Below, in pieces: positions 24,201 to 37,800 of a DNA stretch of 64,000 bases. Position numbers and translations under genes: made by a program. This stretch comes from Apostichopus japonicus. Lineage: Eukaryota; Echinodermata; Holothuroidea; Aspidochirotida; Stichopodidae. The stretch spans positions 577,501-641,500 of the forward strand of contig NC_092570.1 of assembly GCF_037975245.1 (NCBI RefSeq). The letters are read 5' to 3'. Below the pieces are notes generated by a model that saw nothing but the letters and a program-made list of their open reading frames with translations, did not search any database and was not told where the DNA came from. Every line of letters starts with the position of its first letter. Position 1 is the stretch's first letter.

Positions 24201-27200
24201 TTCTTTTGTCATCTCAAACAGAAACCAACGACATATCCTGAAAGACTTGACGAAATGTATATTGATAACGTCATCTGTTAGTTCGTGAAGCAATTCTAGA
24301 GTCTATGAGAGAACTCAGACTAAATATTATCCAGGAACACCAAAGATAATGGTCGTAGGGATAAAAACATGGTAACTGGTTTTGAATTTGTCTTGCAGAA
24401 AGCAGTCACTTTTTAACCAATGCAGAAAATGAAAAAGAAGTCAATGCAACAGTTCTTGAAAATCCTAATAAGATTCATGTGAAATGTTAAAATACATGTA
24501 GTCTACTAGTTTGAAAGAACTGCCCTTTTAGTAATAGTACTGAGGATGATTAATACAACAGCCAATTAAAAGACAAATGATACACAGTTTCATGAAGTGA
24601 AAATTTAAGTATGTACACGTTAACGACATAAACAAATTGAGGACCTCAATTTGAGGATGACGATTCAAGGGCTTATGAGGGCGCTCTTCATAACAGACTT
24701 TTCTACCATACACACAGTTCAGCCAAATATTTGTCTGATGGTGACAATTTGAGGACATCCCCCATACTGATACAGGAGCATTCTGGGGTCACTTTGACTC
24801 CATTCCCCAATTTTACAATTTCAGGACGTCCTCAAATTGAGGGTTACACATGCATACAAGCACATGCACACACACATACATACATACAGTACTGTACTAT
24901 ACTCTGTACATTGCTCACTCTAGGTAAAGATTTGGATCTCTTTGGCTCTCTGCTTCAAACAACATTTCTTTCATGGCTCTCATACAGTTCAGTCCTGCAC
25001 TAGCTTCACTTTACTTGAGGAAAAAATGATTTTGTTTTTTGTTTTCCATTTTAAATTGTTGAAACCAGGTATGATTTTTGCCAAGCAGGAGAGGAGGATC
25101 AGTCTCCAGCTGAAAAACCACTGGGCAGAATCATGGAGATAATGTCCTCACTGCTTTCCTTAAAACCATACCTGTCTTCTATTTAGTTTTTGGCCTTTGT
25201 TTAGTATTAATTAAAATCTTGCAATTGATCACATTTAATCACCATGTTTTTGTTGTTGTTGCTGTTGTCACCAAGTGAAGTCCTACAGTAGATATGGACG
25301 CTTGACTTGTGGAAGAAATTATTATTATTTTTCATTTTAAATTGTTAAAACCAGGTATGATTTTTGCCGAGCAGGAGAGGAGGATCAGTCTCCAGCTGAA
25401 AATCTTGGCCAGGTTGTCTTTGGAGAACGAATCAGACCATCGCCATATAAGTTCACATTCAGGAAGGATGAGACTTGTGCCCATGTCTGCACTAAGAGTT
25501 ACGATCTAAATAATACCGATGACAAAAAGAAAGTAAATCTGTTGAAGAAAGGAGTGCTCTTTAACTATCAGCACCACTGGTAAGCAGTAATTGTAAAATT
25601 TTGTTTCTGATACAAAATTGAGCCATAGCTTACAGTAGGTTCACCATGAATGTAGTTTTCACTGGCCTGTGATCACATTCTTTGGTGACTTACAGAGAAC
25701 ATTGTGAAATACTGTACTTGATCTCATTTGATCATCAATATGGCATGTTTAATTCTTTTTATGTGACAAATGTTGTATAAGGAGAGCAAGCTAGGTCATC
25801 ACATACAATATCTTTCATGAAGTATTTTTCCATGCAGCTGGGTCAAATAGTCAAATTATTGCTACCTTTTTATTGGGGGGGGGGGGGGTTTCACGATAAG
25901 CAGCTCTGTCAAATAGGTTAATGACATTGATGTGGGATGATTTTGATTTAAACTATAAGTTGTAAATATCTTGAGTACTACAAATGCAAGACTGAAAAAA
26001 ACCCTCACCTAACCACGTTGGCAAATATTCTTGGACATTGTTTAATATTTTGACGAGGAAGTTTTACTAGTTGATGGGGGATGGTCGCTGTGACAGGTAC
26101 ACCATGTACAGTATGTTTGAGCTGAAGAAACATTCAAAAGACAACGATAAAGACACCGTTACTCCTACTCATACTCTGCTGTTTGATTCTGAGGTCCAGT
26201 AACTCAGTTGGCTGAGTAAATGTCAACATAGTGTGCATTCGTAGTCAAGAATATGGTGCAACATTGCATGTTTATGTATACTCTGGTAAATTTCCAGGAT
26301 CATCGACAACATGCCTGTTACTTGGTGTTATGATGTGCAGACAGAGTATCCTGGTCAAGAGGTTTCCCAGCAGTACTGCTCCCCAGGGTTTCCTGTTGGG
26401 TGCTTTGTTGATGGCGAAGGCCATCGTAAAGATGCTTGTGTCATTGATGTAAGTCACAAAGGGTCACTCTTCTCAAGGAGTGTTTGATTGGTTAATAATT
26501 TGGGTCCAGCTACTTGCCACCTAGCTGTCCGATAGTGTAATGAAAGTTAGACATTTACGGTTGCTTACAGTTACAAGAAATTTTACAAGAGGACACTTTG
26601 TGTGACCCTCAGCTTCCACCGTCTTTGCCTTGGGCATGTTCTTAGAAGCAAATGAAATTGGGGGGGGGGGGGGGGGAAGGGCATGAGAATAAATCATAAC
26701 TGAAATAAATTTAAGGCAATAATACTTTTCTGGATGCCATATATTTGTAATTTACTTGCTGCTTACAACAGTGGTTGTGCATGTTCTATGGATTTGTGTT
26801 AGAGGGATGATATTTTTTTAAAGGTCTTGTCTGATCATCAGAGGTAACTAACATTTGAATGAAACTTGACAAAGAATGCCAATGTTGCACTTTCATATAC
26901 AAATAAGCAGTTTCCAATAAAAGACTTGTTCAATTACTAATTATACAAACTCTAGAAACTAATGTGGTTTACATATTAGGTTCAAGTCTAAAAAGGTTGT
27001 TAACAATAGTAAAACTTGCTGAACCTCATACTTACAGTATGTATCTATTATGTGGATCCAAATAAGTTAGATCAAGAATACAATTGTTTTTGTGGGTGTC
27101 AGAGGTCAGTAGAAGTCACAGAAAACCTTGTACAATGGATAATTTTACCAAGAATGGATCAAACATTATCTTTAGATGATACTTGGTTTCTTTTGATGTT

Positions 27201-30200
27201 AGTTGAGTTAGTTGAGTTCAATACCCATATATCCTTGTTATTGACTATACACCTATGACTGTCTCCCATTCAGCAACGTTACGGAGTAAAGAGCAGCTAT
27301 TACATCTTTAACCATGTGAACATTGAAATTGAATATCATCCCGTTGTTAAAGAGGGCGGCAAAGACTGGGAGGTCGCCAGGCTTGTTCGGGCCAGAATTA
27401 CACCATTCAGGTGAGACTGTTAGATCCTATATCGTTGCATTTTGGGTAAAATTTAGTATTTGTAGTTTGCATAGCAGTTGAGAGGTCTATGATAACTAGT
27501 TTCGGTTCTCTGTTAAAAACTGCCCGACAACTTTCAAGCATTGTTAACAAATGCAGGATCCTACGTCCAGGACACAATGTGTTAGCCAAGAACACAAAAT
27601 CTTCCTTTTTTTCTTCTGATGAGAAACAAAGCCCAAGAACACACACTTACAACTGGGCCTTTGCAAATCATAAGAAGTGGTTTCTTTCTTTTTAAAAAAA
27701 CTTCTTCTGAAAGAACCAGATATCTTCCAATCTTACAGATGATTGAAATTGTGTGAAAACAAATCAATCTCCAACCATCAACCACAAGGTTTATGCATTG
27801 TCAAAAGTAGCCATTGAAGTTTGATTTTTTTGGGGGGGGACATTGTGTAAAAAGTTATTTACATAGGCCTACTATAATTTTAGTTGTTGGATCATATTTG
27901 AGGATTTGTGCATAGGTTGTTGAAACTCCTATGTTTTTACAGGCCTATGTACATGCAGTAATGAGCTGCATAGAATTCAGAGAAGATTGTGCACTGTAGC
28001 CTAGGTACTGTGATTTTTGAAGAGTTGTTTGTTGATGAAATCACCGCAAGGTTAAAGCATGGCGCTACTTCTGAGTTGGCGAGTAGGGATGTATAAGGGC
28101 AGTTGAAAGAGGGGCAGGGCGGCAAAAGAGGGGCGAGCCCAGGGATGCCGCCCTGTAAACAGGGAAGCTAGGGCAGTTTGGCCATCTGCTCTATATATTG
28201 GCTCTATACAATCGCATCTTTGCCACTCCACTAGTAAATGTAGCTTGGAGTTGGGTTGGGTTTAGCTCCTGTCTTTATTGCTAATATACATCGACCAGGC
28301 ATCAAAGCTAAAACAAAGACATCCTTGATACTCCTTAATGTTGTAAACCTATCCTAAAGTTTCTCCCAAAAGCATACTTTCTACAGCCTTTATATTGTCA
28401 ATATCTTGAAACTGTACAAATATTAGACAAGTATTAGAGAAGAGTAATGTGCAGGTATTTGTGAGCTCTTTGTGTTTGAAATGATCCTGTTGTAGTACAC
28501 AGTTATCATACTTAAATTTGTAAGTCTTGTAACTGAATCTCCTTCTCACAGGGTGTAGGGTGATTGGCTGTGAATTATTTCACAGGGAAGTAGGCTCGTC
28601 AGTCAACAGAATAACAAGAATGTCAAACAAGATAGTAACATGAAAATACTGTTGGGCACCACTTGTGTTAACGTTTCAAAATACACAAACCCAAAGTATT
28701 TTCAATGTATAAAGTTACAACAAATGGAATCAAGGGGTCTTGGAATACTACTAAGTGCAAGTAGATCACAAAACTATTTCCTTCATGCAGTGAAAGATGT
28801 TTTTATTTGGCAATATGCATCAATTAGAAAAAAAACCTATTTGTGAGACAAACCTTTTAGAATTGAGTGGAATCTGTTATGTTTCATTATGTAACATTTA
28901 ATTGCTGTTATATTATAAGAGGGTCTCTTACCTTCTTCATTTGTTAAAATACTTTGATAAATAATCAAGTTTATTATGTTACTTGCTACATTTGTTCACC
29001 AAATTTATGCTCAAAGCTGTCATTTGAGAATAATATTGTTTGATTTCTGTGTTTGTGTTTTTCACAGTGTTGTTCAAGATATGGAATCAGATGGTAGAGT
29101 TAAGAGCTGTAGTATTGCTCAGGAAGGCAAAATTGGTGGTGGCATCTTTTTCTCTGCACAAGGTGCTGAACCACAGATTAAAAAAGTAGATATTACCTAT
29201 ACATACAACATTACTTTCAAGGTTAGTGAAAAGTTGCATTGTATTAATGTAAGTTAAAATGGTACTGTTTACCCAATTTGAGCTGTATTAAGTATAAGTA
29301 TATGAGTAATGAGTATTACATGAGATGGTATTGTAATTTGTTAACTGAAAAGAGACTGGTTGTACTTAACGTCAGAGAACTTCTCACACCCTGATATACA
29401 TGTTAACAGTAACATCAATCAATTTAAAGGAATATTGTTTGTTGCTCTTGTTTGGTTGTAGCAGAAGATAAATTGCAATGGATCCCCAAGTATAGAGTCA
29501 GGGCCCAATCCCTGCTTGAATTTAGTAGGTCCATGTAGAGGTAGTGACAGCTGAGCATTATTTTGGCATATTTAACTGTCACTGTGTTGGTGTGTATTGA
29601 TTTAATCCATGAAAAACTCAAAAGCCACAATCAGCAGCATATTAACTTTGGTCCTCTTTTTGACGTCTGGCACTCACTGTCTTTTTTCTATGTACATCAG
29701 AAACTCTTCAAACTGAAGTTAACATATTTCTGCTGCCTCTTTGCAGGAAAATAAAGACATTTTTTGGGCTTCTCGATGGGACTATGTTCTTGATTCCATG
29801 TCTCACACAAGAATACAGTGGTTCAGGTAACAATGCTGTATAAATGACAATATTTTCTACCTAAATACTCATGGTCAATAATTGGTTTATTTAAAGCAGC
29901 TTCTGGGTATTAAAATTCCACAGCTACCTGAGCTGTTACTAAAAGTCTTTTCATTTCAAATACTAACTTAATTTGAAAGAAGAAATCTTTTTGCTTCAAT
30001 TGGAATTTAATTGTCATTTAAGATCAAACTGTTAGCAGGATTCTAACCTGAGTGCCTTGTAAGTAGGTTGTCTCCAAGTGAGTACCTTATAAGCAGGATA
30101 TCTCAACATGAGTACCTTGTAAGCAGGATATCTCAACATGACTACCTTGTAAGCAGGATATCTCAACATGAGTATCTTGAAAGCAGGATATCTCAACATG

Positions 30201-31812
30201 AGTACCTTGTAAGCAGGATATCTCAACATGAGTACCTTTTAAGCAGGATATCTCAATGGTAGTACCTTGTAAGCAGGATATCTCAACGTGAGTACCTTGT
30301 AAGCAGGATATCTCAAAGTGAGTACCTTGTAAGCAGGATATCTCAACATGAGTACCTTGTAAGCAGGATATCTCAACATGAGTACCTTGTAAGCAGGATA
30401 TCTCAACATGAGTAGGCCTACCTTGTAATCAGGATATCACAACATTAGTACCTTGTAAGCAGGATATCTTTATGTGAGTACCTTGTAAGCAGGATATCTC
30501 AATGTGAGTATCTTGTAAGCAAGATATCTCAACATGAGTACCTAATAAGCAGGATATCTCAACCCGAGTACCCTGTAAGCAGTATATCTCAACATGAGTA
30601 CCTTGTAAGCAGGATATCTCAACATGAGTACCTTGTAAGCAGGATATTTCAAGAAGAAAAACTCTATTGCTTGAAGTGGTGGTCAAAGGCCAGCAGTTGT
30701 CAATGTCTCTAAATCTTCATAAATGACATCTCCAAAAGAGAAACTTGGATGGATCTCATAGTAAAGCATGAAGCTCAATGTTACTTAGATGAATCCTGTT
30801 GCTTTTAGTGTAGGTCAAAGGTCAGCACAGCTGAAGACCAAAAAAAAACAAGATATCTCAAGAAGGGAATGAACTGTTCAGTCAAACAGGGATTTAAGCT
30901 TTGGAAAATTTGTAAACATGATAACTCAAGATAAAATCTTTGGATAACAGCCACATAAGGAATTTATCTCTTTGCTTAATCAAGACATCTCATACCTTTT
31001 GTCTTTCCATCAACAGTATCACAAACTCTCTGGTGATTGTTGTGTTTCTGACTGGTATGGTAGCCATGATTTTGATGCGCACCCTTCACAAGGACATTGC
31101 TCGCTACAATGAAATGGACTCGGTAAGTTCTTGCCTGCAGGTCAATTTCTGATATGGTGAAAAGCTCAAGGATGAACTTTTTTTTGCCAATTCAGGGAAA
31201 TTCACCATGTCTGTCACAATATTGGTTCCTTTAGTAACTGTTATGCCTCAACAGTGGTCATGCAGTTTTCTCTAATAATCGAATCTAAGAAGGACTCTTT
31301 AAGCATACAGTTTGTGCAATTCATTTCTTCTTCATTTCAATCATTAGAAAGAAGCTCAAGAGGAAACCGGCTGGATAGTGGTCCATGGTGATGTTTTCCG
31401 CCCTCCCAGGAAAGGAATGCTGCTGTCTGTGCTCCTGGGTACTGGCTCACAGATCATTGTTATGACCTTCATCACTCTATGTGAGTATTATGTGTATACA
31501 AGGGAGTAGGGAAGATGAGGATAAGGAGAGGGAGGAGGGGAGGAAGGCAAAACCAAAGCAGGAAGAAGTGGGGAGTAGAGAGGGAGGAGGGAGGGAGAGT
31601 GAAAGGAGGAGGAAGGGTGGAGATGGTGGTTAGTGGATGAAAGCTATGGCAGCTATCCACCATGTATTAAGCATGTGTTCAGAATGTAAACTTCACTTGC
31701 ATCTTTTCTTTGCTCCAGATTTCAGCTAATGCATTACATAATGTACAACAAATACAATATATATATATATATATATATATATACACGAATATATACACAT
31801 ATATATATATAT

Positions 31813-31856
<44 letters not shown>

Positions 31857-34800
31857 CACTGTATCCAAATGACATTAGCCTTAGCTTTCGTGTGTAGTTA
31901 CACTAATCTATTGCTGTTTCCAGAAACTTATTTGAGAAATCTATTGTGTTCAGTATCCTTTACTGTTAGCGATGGCGGTCCATAGTCTTTGTTTTATTTT
32001 TTAGGCTAGTAGCGCTATTGACAAACCAAGGTTTGACTAATCTTTAAGATAATGCCATAAAGTGGAGGTGTACTACTTTCTCCAGTCATCAAAGCCAAAC
32101 TTGTACTTATTAAGTGGGTGGGTTGGCTAGCATATTTTTCTAAGCCTGCTTGAATGTACATACTATATCGATTCACTCCTCCTCAGCTGGTTTGTATTTC
32201 CATTGTAACTGCTGACTTGATACTGTTTATAGTGTTTCTTTATAGTTTTGTTTGTAGTGTTTGTTTATAGTGTTGGTTTACAGTTCTTGTTTGTAGTGTT
32301 TGTTTATAGTGTTTGTTTATAGTTTTGTTTGTAGTGTTTGTTTATAGTGTTGGTTTACAGTTCTTGTTTGTAGTGTTTGTTTATAGTGTTTCTTTATAGT
32401 TTTGTTTGTAGTGTTTGTTTATAGTGTTGGTTTACAGTTCTTGTTTGTAGTGTTTGTTTATAGTGTTTCTTTATAGTTTTGTTTGTAGTGTTTGTTTATA
32501 GTGTTGGTTTACAGTTCTTGTTTGTAGTGTTTGTTTATAGTGTTTCTTTATAGTTTTGTTTGTAGTGTTTGTTTATAGTGTTGGTTTACAGTTCTTGTTT
32601 GTAGTGTTTGTTTATAGTGTTTCTTTATAGTTTTGTTTGTAGTGTTTGTTTATAGTGTTGGTTTACAGTTCTTGTTTGTAGTGTTTGTTTATAGTGTTTC
32701 TTTATAGTTTTGTTTGTAGTGTTTGTTTATAGTGTTGGTTTACAGTTCTTGTTTGTAGTGTTTGTTTATAGTGTTTCTTTATAGTTTTGTTTGTAGTGTT
32801 TGTTTATAGTGTTGGTTTACAGTTCTTGTTTGTAGTGTTTGTTTATAGTGTTTCTTTATAGTTTTGTTTGTAGTGTTTGTTTATAGTGTTGGTTTACAGT
32901 TCTTGTTTGTAGTGTTTGTTTATAGTGTTTCTTTATAGTTTTGTTTGTAGTGTTTGTTTATAGTGTTGGTTTACAGTTCTTGTTTGTAGTGTTTGTTTAT
33001 AGTGTTTCTTTATAGTTTTGTTTGTAGTGTTTGTTTATAGTGTTGGTTTACAGTTCTTGTTTGTAGTGTTTGTTTATAGTGTTTCTTTATAGTTTTGTTT
33101 GTAGTGTTTGTTTATAGTGTTGGTTTACAGTTCTTGTTTGTAGTGTTTGTTTATAGTGTTTCTTTATAGTTTTGTTTGTAGTGTTTGTTTATAGTGTTTC
33201 TTTATAGTTTTGTTTGTAGTGTTTGTTTATAGTGTTGGTTTACAGTTCTTGTTTGTAGTGTTTGTTTATGGTGCTTGTTTGTATTGTTTCTCTATGGTGT
33301 TTGTTTATAGTTCTTGTTTGTGTTGTTTCTTTTTAGTGTTTATTTGTAGTGTTTGTTCATAGTGTTTGTATACTATATTCACATGTATCTTTCATATGCA
33401 TTACTTGTGTAACCATTTTGTTTAATTATCCCAAAATACTGTTTTAATTGAGCTGCGTTCTGTCCATTATTTTACCTGCAGTGTTCGCTTGCATCGGATT
33501 CCTCTCCCCAGCTAATCGCGGTTCCTTGATGACTGCTTCTCTCTTCATCTATGTCTTCCTTGGGTTCTTAGCTGGCTACGTAGCTGCAAGGATGTACAAG
33601 AGTAAGCAAACTCATTTCATGCAGACTCTGTTCAATAAACCCCCTAACCCGTAAACCCCCTGCCTGACTGATCACAAACCAACTCAATTTGAGAACGTCA
33701 TCATGTAGAAATTGTTGAAAGTCAGGCAGTGTGCATTTACTACCACTGATCAAAAGTCTGCCAGTTTTGTCAGCTTCAGTCAGGAAGACTGAACATAATG
33801 GACTAGCAGTCAATTGTGATTCATGACTAAAACTGTCTTAACAATTGTAACCAATCACAGAAAAACACATTTTTGCATGTGAGCTTATCAAGCAGACAGG
33901 TCTATAACAGAAAACAGTTGTTGTGTGTTCTCATCTGTGGTTCAATGTACAGAGGTCAGCTGTTAAACTATGATTCTTCAAGGTTATTGAAATTTAGGTC
34001 ACAGCAGTCAAGTTGAGTTGGGTAATGTTCAAATTGGGCATTGGCCAGCTGGATTGCAACTTTCTGCTAGCTTTAATAAAAGAAAAGAAAGGAATATTAG
34101 CGATGATGAAGGTTGTCAGCCTTTCCATTCTACTGTCAGGGAATGGCTTAAACCATTTAATCAAAGTTTATTTATTTCCGTTGAAACCAAATTTTCAACC
34201 AAAAAACCCCACCAATTTACTGATTTTGTTTAATGTTCTCAATATTAGCTGTGTTGTCCTAATCATACTCTCACCAAACACAGCAAAAGAAATACGTAAG
34301 AAGCAAAAGTTTTACTTTGAACGCTTTGTTTCCCTTAACAGCGTTTGGAGGAGAACGTTGGAAGTCCAACGTACTGCTGACAAGTTTCCTGATCCCTGGA
34401 ATAGTCTTCGGTATCTACTTTGGCCTCAACTTCATACGTTGGAGAGAGGGCAGTTCAGCTGTCATCCCCTTGTATACCCTGATTGTTCTATTGGCCCTCT
34501 GGTTCTGTATCAACACCCCTCTTATTTTCATCGGATCATACTTTGGTTTCAGGCAAAGAGTGAGTATTATCATTAATGAACTAAATGGAAAGGAATCAAA
34601 TCAGTTTCAATTACCAGCCACTGAAAATATGTAATATTATCTAAAGTAAGGGGACCATATGTTTCTCCTACAAACACTGATGTAGATGTTGACCATCTCA
34701 TGTGAACATCATCTCTGTCTCTGGAATCAAAGTTGGGGACTGTCCCAGAATCGAAGACATCTAGTCACATTAATCTAAAGCATGTGAGCAATTCTCAAGA

Positions 34801-37800
34801 AAATGACACATTTATGGTCTTAAACTTAAACATATTTGACATGGCCCTGTCTTACTGCTTTGGTGTGTAGATAATGATATATCTGAAACCTTTGGCTTAA
34901 CCTATACTTGATCATATTTGACATGGCCCTGCCTTACTGCTTGGAGTGTAGATAATGATGTATCTGAAACCTTTTGCTTAGCTTACTTTGCTAAGCATAG
35001 TTTGCTTAGCTTACTTTGTATAGGAGAATCAGGACAAAGATGTCACTAAATGTTAAGATTGTATACCTGAATGTTATACCTCTCTGGTGGTTAATTTCAT
35101 ATAATATTTAAACTAGTAAAGTGAACTTATTTTGTTCAGGGAAAAGGACACTCAACATCTTGACTGTATATGAGAGAGATCTTTTAAATGCACAACTCCC
35201 CCAAAGAATCTAAAGAGTCTCCATTGGGAGATACCAGTGTTCCAAAGTTGTGTTAACAGGCCACCATATTGTAATATGTGATGTTATAGTGCCTACCGGG
35301 TGAAACCTTTTAGTTGCCCTCTTTTCTTCTTGTCATGTCATAGTATTTTATTATTTTACTATCATTGTTGGACAACCGTCTCTATTAGTTATCTATTACT
35401 GTTATCTATTACAGAGAATAAGTGTAATGAAAAATAAAGAAGATCATTGACATTTCAGGGATATATGTGAATGCGACTCATTGTTGATTATTTATTTAGA
35501 ATTGCCCGAGTCTTCTGTACTAAGGAACGATGAAACATAAGAGTTGTCATTGTCCTTTACAGGTGGTTCTTATACCTCTGCACACAAATAAATCAACAAA
35601 TAATCATTGTGCCCAGAATCATATAATCCTCTTCTTTTAACTCAAAGCCCATCGAGTTCCCAGTCCGCACCAACGAGATCCCTCGTCAGATCCCAAAGCA
35701 GAAATTGTACACCATGCCTATCGTTCGTATCGTCATGGGAGGTATGCTCCCATTTGGCTGCATTTACATTCAGCTGTTCTTTATCCTGAATAGCATTTGG
35801 TGAGCCATTTATTGTCTTCCTCACGAAATCTGTCATGCCTCCATTTTTCCTTGCCCAAAGACAAAAGGAATCTATGTGAATGCGAAGTTGACAAAGCATA
35901 GAAAAAAGTCAACTATTTGTGTACATATTTGTTTTGCTATTACTGTATCTGATTACTACTGATATGAAAAAGTGTTGGGGTCCTCAAATTTCAAGAATTG
36001 TGTCCAATAATTGATTGCTTGCGGCTTTGAATTCCTTTGGTTAATAAATCTGGGGCTCTAGTGGCATAGTAGTCTATTTTTGGTTCCTTGCTAAAAGCAA
36101 AGGAACCTATGTATTCAGGTTGGCGTGTGTGTGTGTGTATGTGGGTGTGTGTGTGTGTGACGCTTTAGCTTGTATGCACGATAACTCAACAAGGGATTGA
36201 CTGATCATGATCAAACTTGGTGGGTGGGTGGCCCATAGTGAGTAGATGAACCCTATTGTTTTTGGTGCCCACAAAGGTCACCAAAGGTCAGTTATGGTCC
36301 AAAAACCCAAAATACTAAAACTGCAATAACTCCCAGTGCCAATGTGCGACAAGGTTGATATTTTGGGACAAGTTGTGAACTGGTTAGGGGAACATTTTGA
36401 AACTTAATGGTCATGTGATCTGAGGTCACCAAAGGTCAATTAATGTTAAAAAACTAGTATTTTTGCGATAACTTGAGAACGAATTGTCCGTTAGGGTTGG
36501 GAGTTGCTTCAGTGTAATCCAATTGTCGACCCACATCTGGGTGACCCTTGACCTCAATTTGACCTCTGGTGACCTTTTCATGTTTTGGGGATTTTTACAG
36601 TTTCGATGCTATTTTCAGATGTCAAAGGTACCTTCTGATCATAAATATCGATAGGTTGACCCCCGTGTGACCTTTGTGTGCGAACTTATATGGGGTCAAA
36701 GTTTTCGGTCGGAGTTAGGATGGCTGTACAGACTTGTCGTGTTGATTTTTGGAATCAGCAGATCAAACTACATTTGAAACCAAGGTCAAAAGGTCAAAGG
36801 TCACATTAGAAAAAATGTGCTTATTTTGGGAGAAAACGGGCAAAAAAGAAAATGTTTGGTTTTGATGCTAGATTTGGATATCAAAGGTACCTTCCGATCA
36901 AAAATGTCAATGGGTTGACACCCGGGTGACCTTTCTGTGTAAAGTTATACAAGGTCAAAGTTAATTTTCAGACATTTAATGCAATAACTCCCAGTGCCAA
37001 GGTGTAACAAGGTTGATATTTTTGGACAAGTTGCAAATGGTATAGAGGAATATTTTCAAACTTAACGGTCATGTGATCCGAGGTCATCAAAGGTCAATTA
37101 ATGTTAAAAAACTAGTATTTTGGGTGAGAAAATGGGCAAAGAAAAAAATGTTTGAATTTTTAGAGTTTTGATGCTATATTCACGTCTCACCAATCAAAAA
37201 TGTCAATAGGTGACCCCAGGTGACCTTTGTGTGTGAAGTTATATGAGGTCAAAGTAAATTTTCAGACATTTAGTGCAATAATTCCCAGTTCCAAGGTGTG
37301 ACACCGTTGATATTTTGGGACAAATTGCAAATGGTATAGGGGAATATTTTCAAACTTAACGGTCATGTGATCCGAGGTCACCAAAGGTCAATTAATGATA
37401 AAAAACTAGTATTTTTGCGATAACTTGAGAACGAATTGTCCGTTAGGGTTGGGAGTTGCTTCAATTTAATCCAATTGTCGACCCGCATCTGGGTGACCCT
37501 TGACCTCAATTTGACCTCTGGTGACCTTTTCATGTTTTGGGGATTTTTACAGTTTCGATGCTATTTTCAGATGTCAAAGGTACCTTCTGATCATAAATGT
37601 CAATGGGTTGACCCCCGTGTGACCTTCGTGTGCGGAGTTATACGAGGTAAAAGTTAATTTTCAGACATTTAATGCAATAACTCTCAGTTCCAAGGTGTGA
37701 CACGGTTGATATTTTGGGACAAGTTGCAAATGGTATAGGGGAATATTTTCAAACTTAACGGTCATGTGATCCGAGGTCACCAAAGGTCAATTAATGATAA

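Noticed and set aside
30032-30686. CRISPR-like regular 30-base repeats
   Set aside because: There are no unique spacers, the units are head to tail, and the context is a eukaryotic intron.
34013-34576. 187-codon frame overlapping copy B exon 11
   Set aside because: It starts in intron 10 and reads the exon in the wrong frame; the correct frame gives [12 protein letters not shown].
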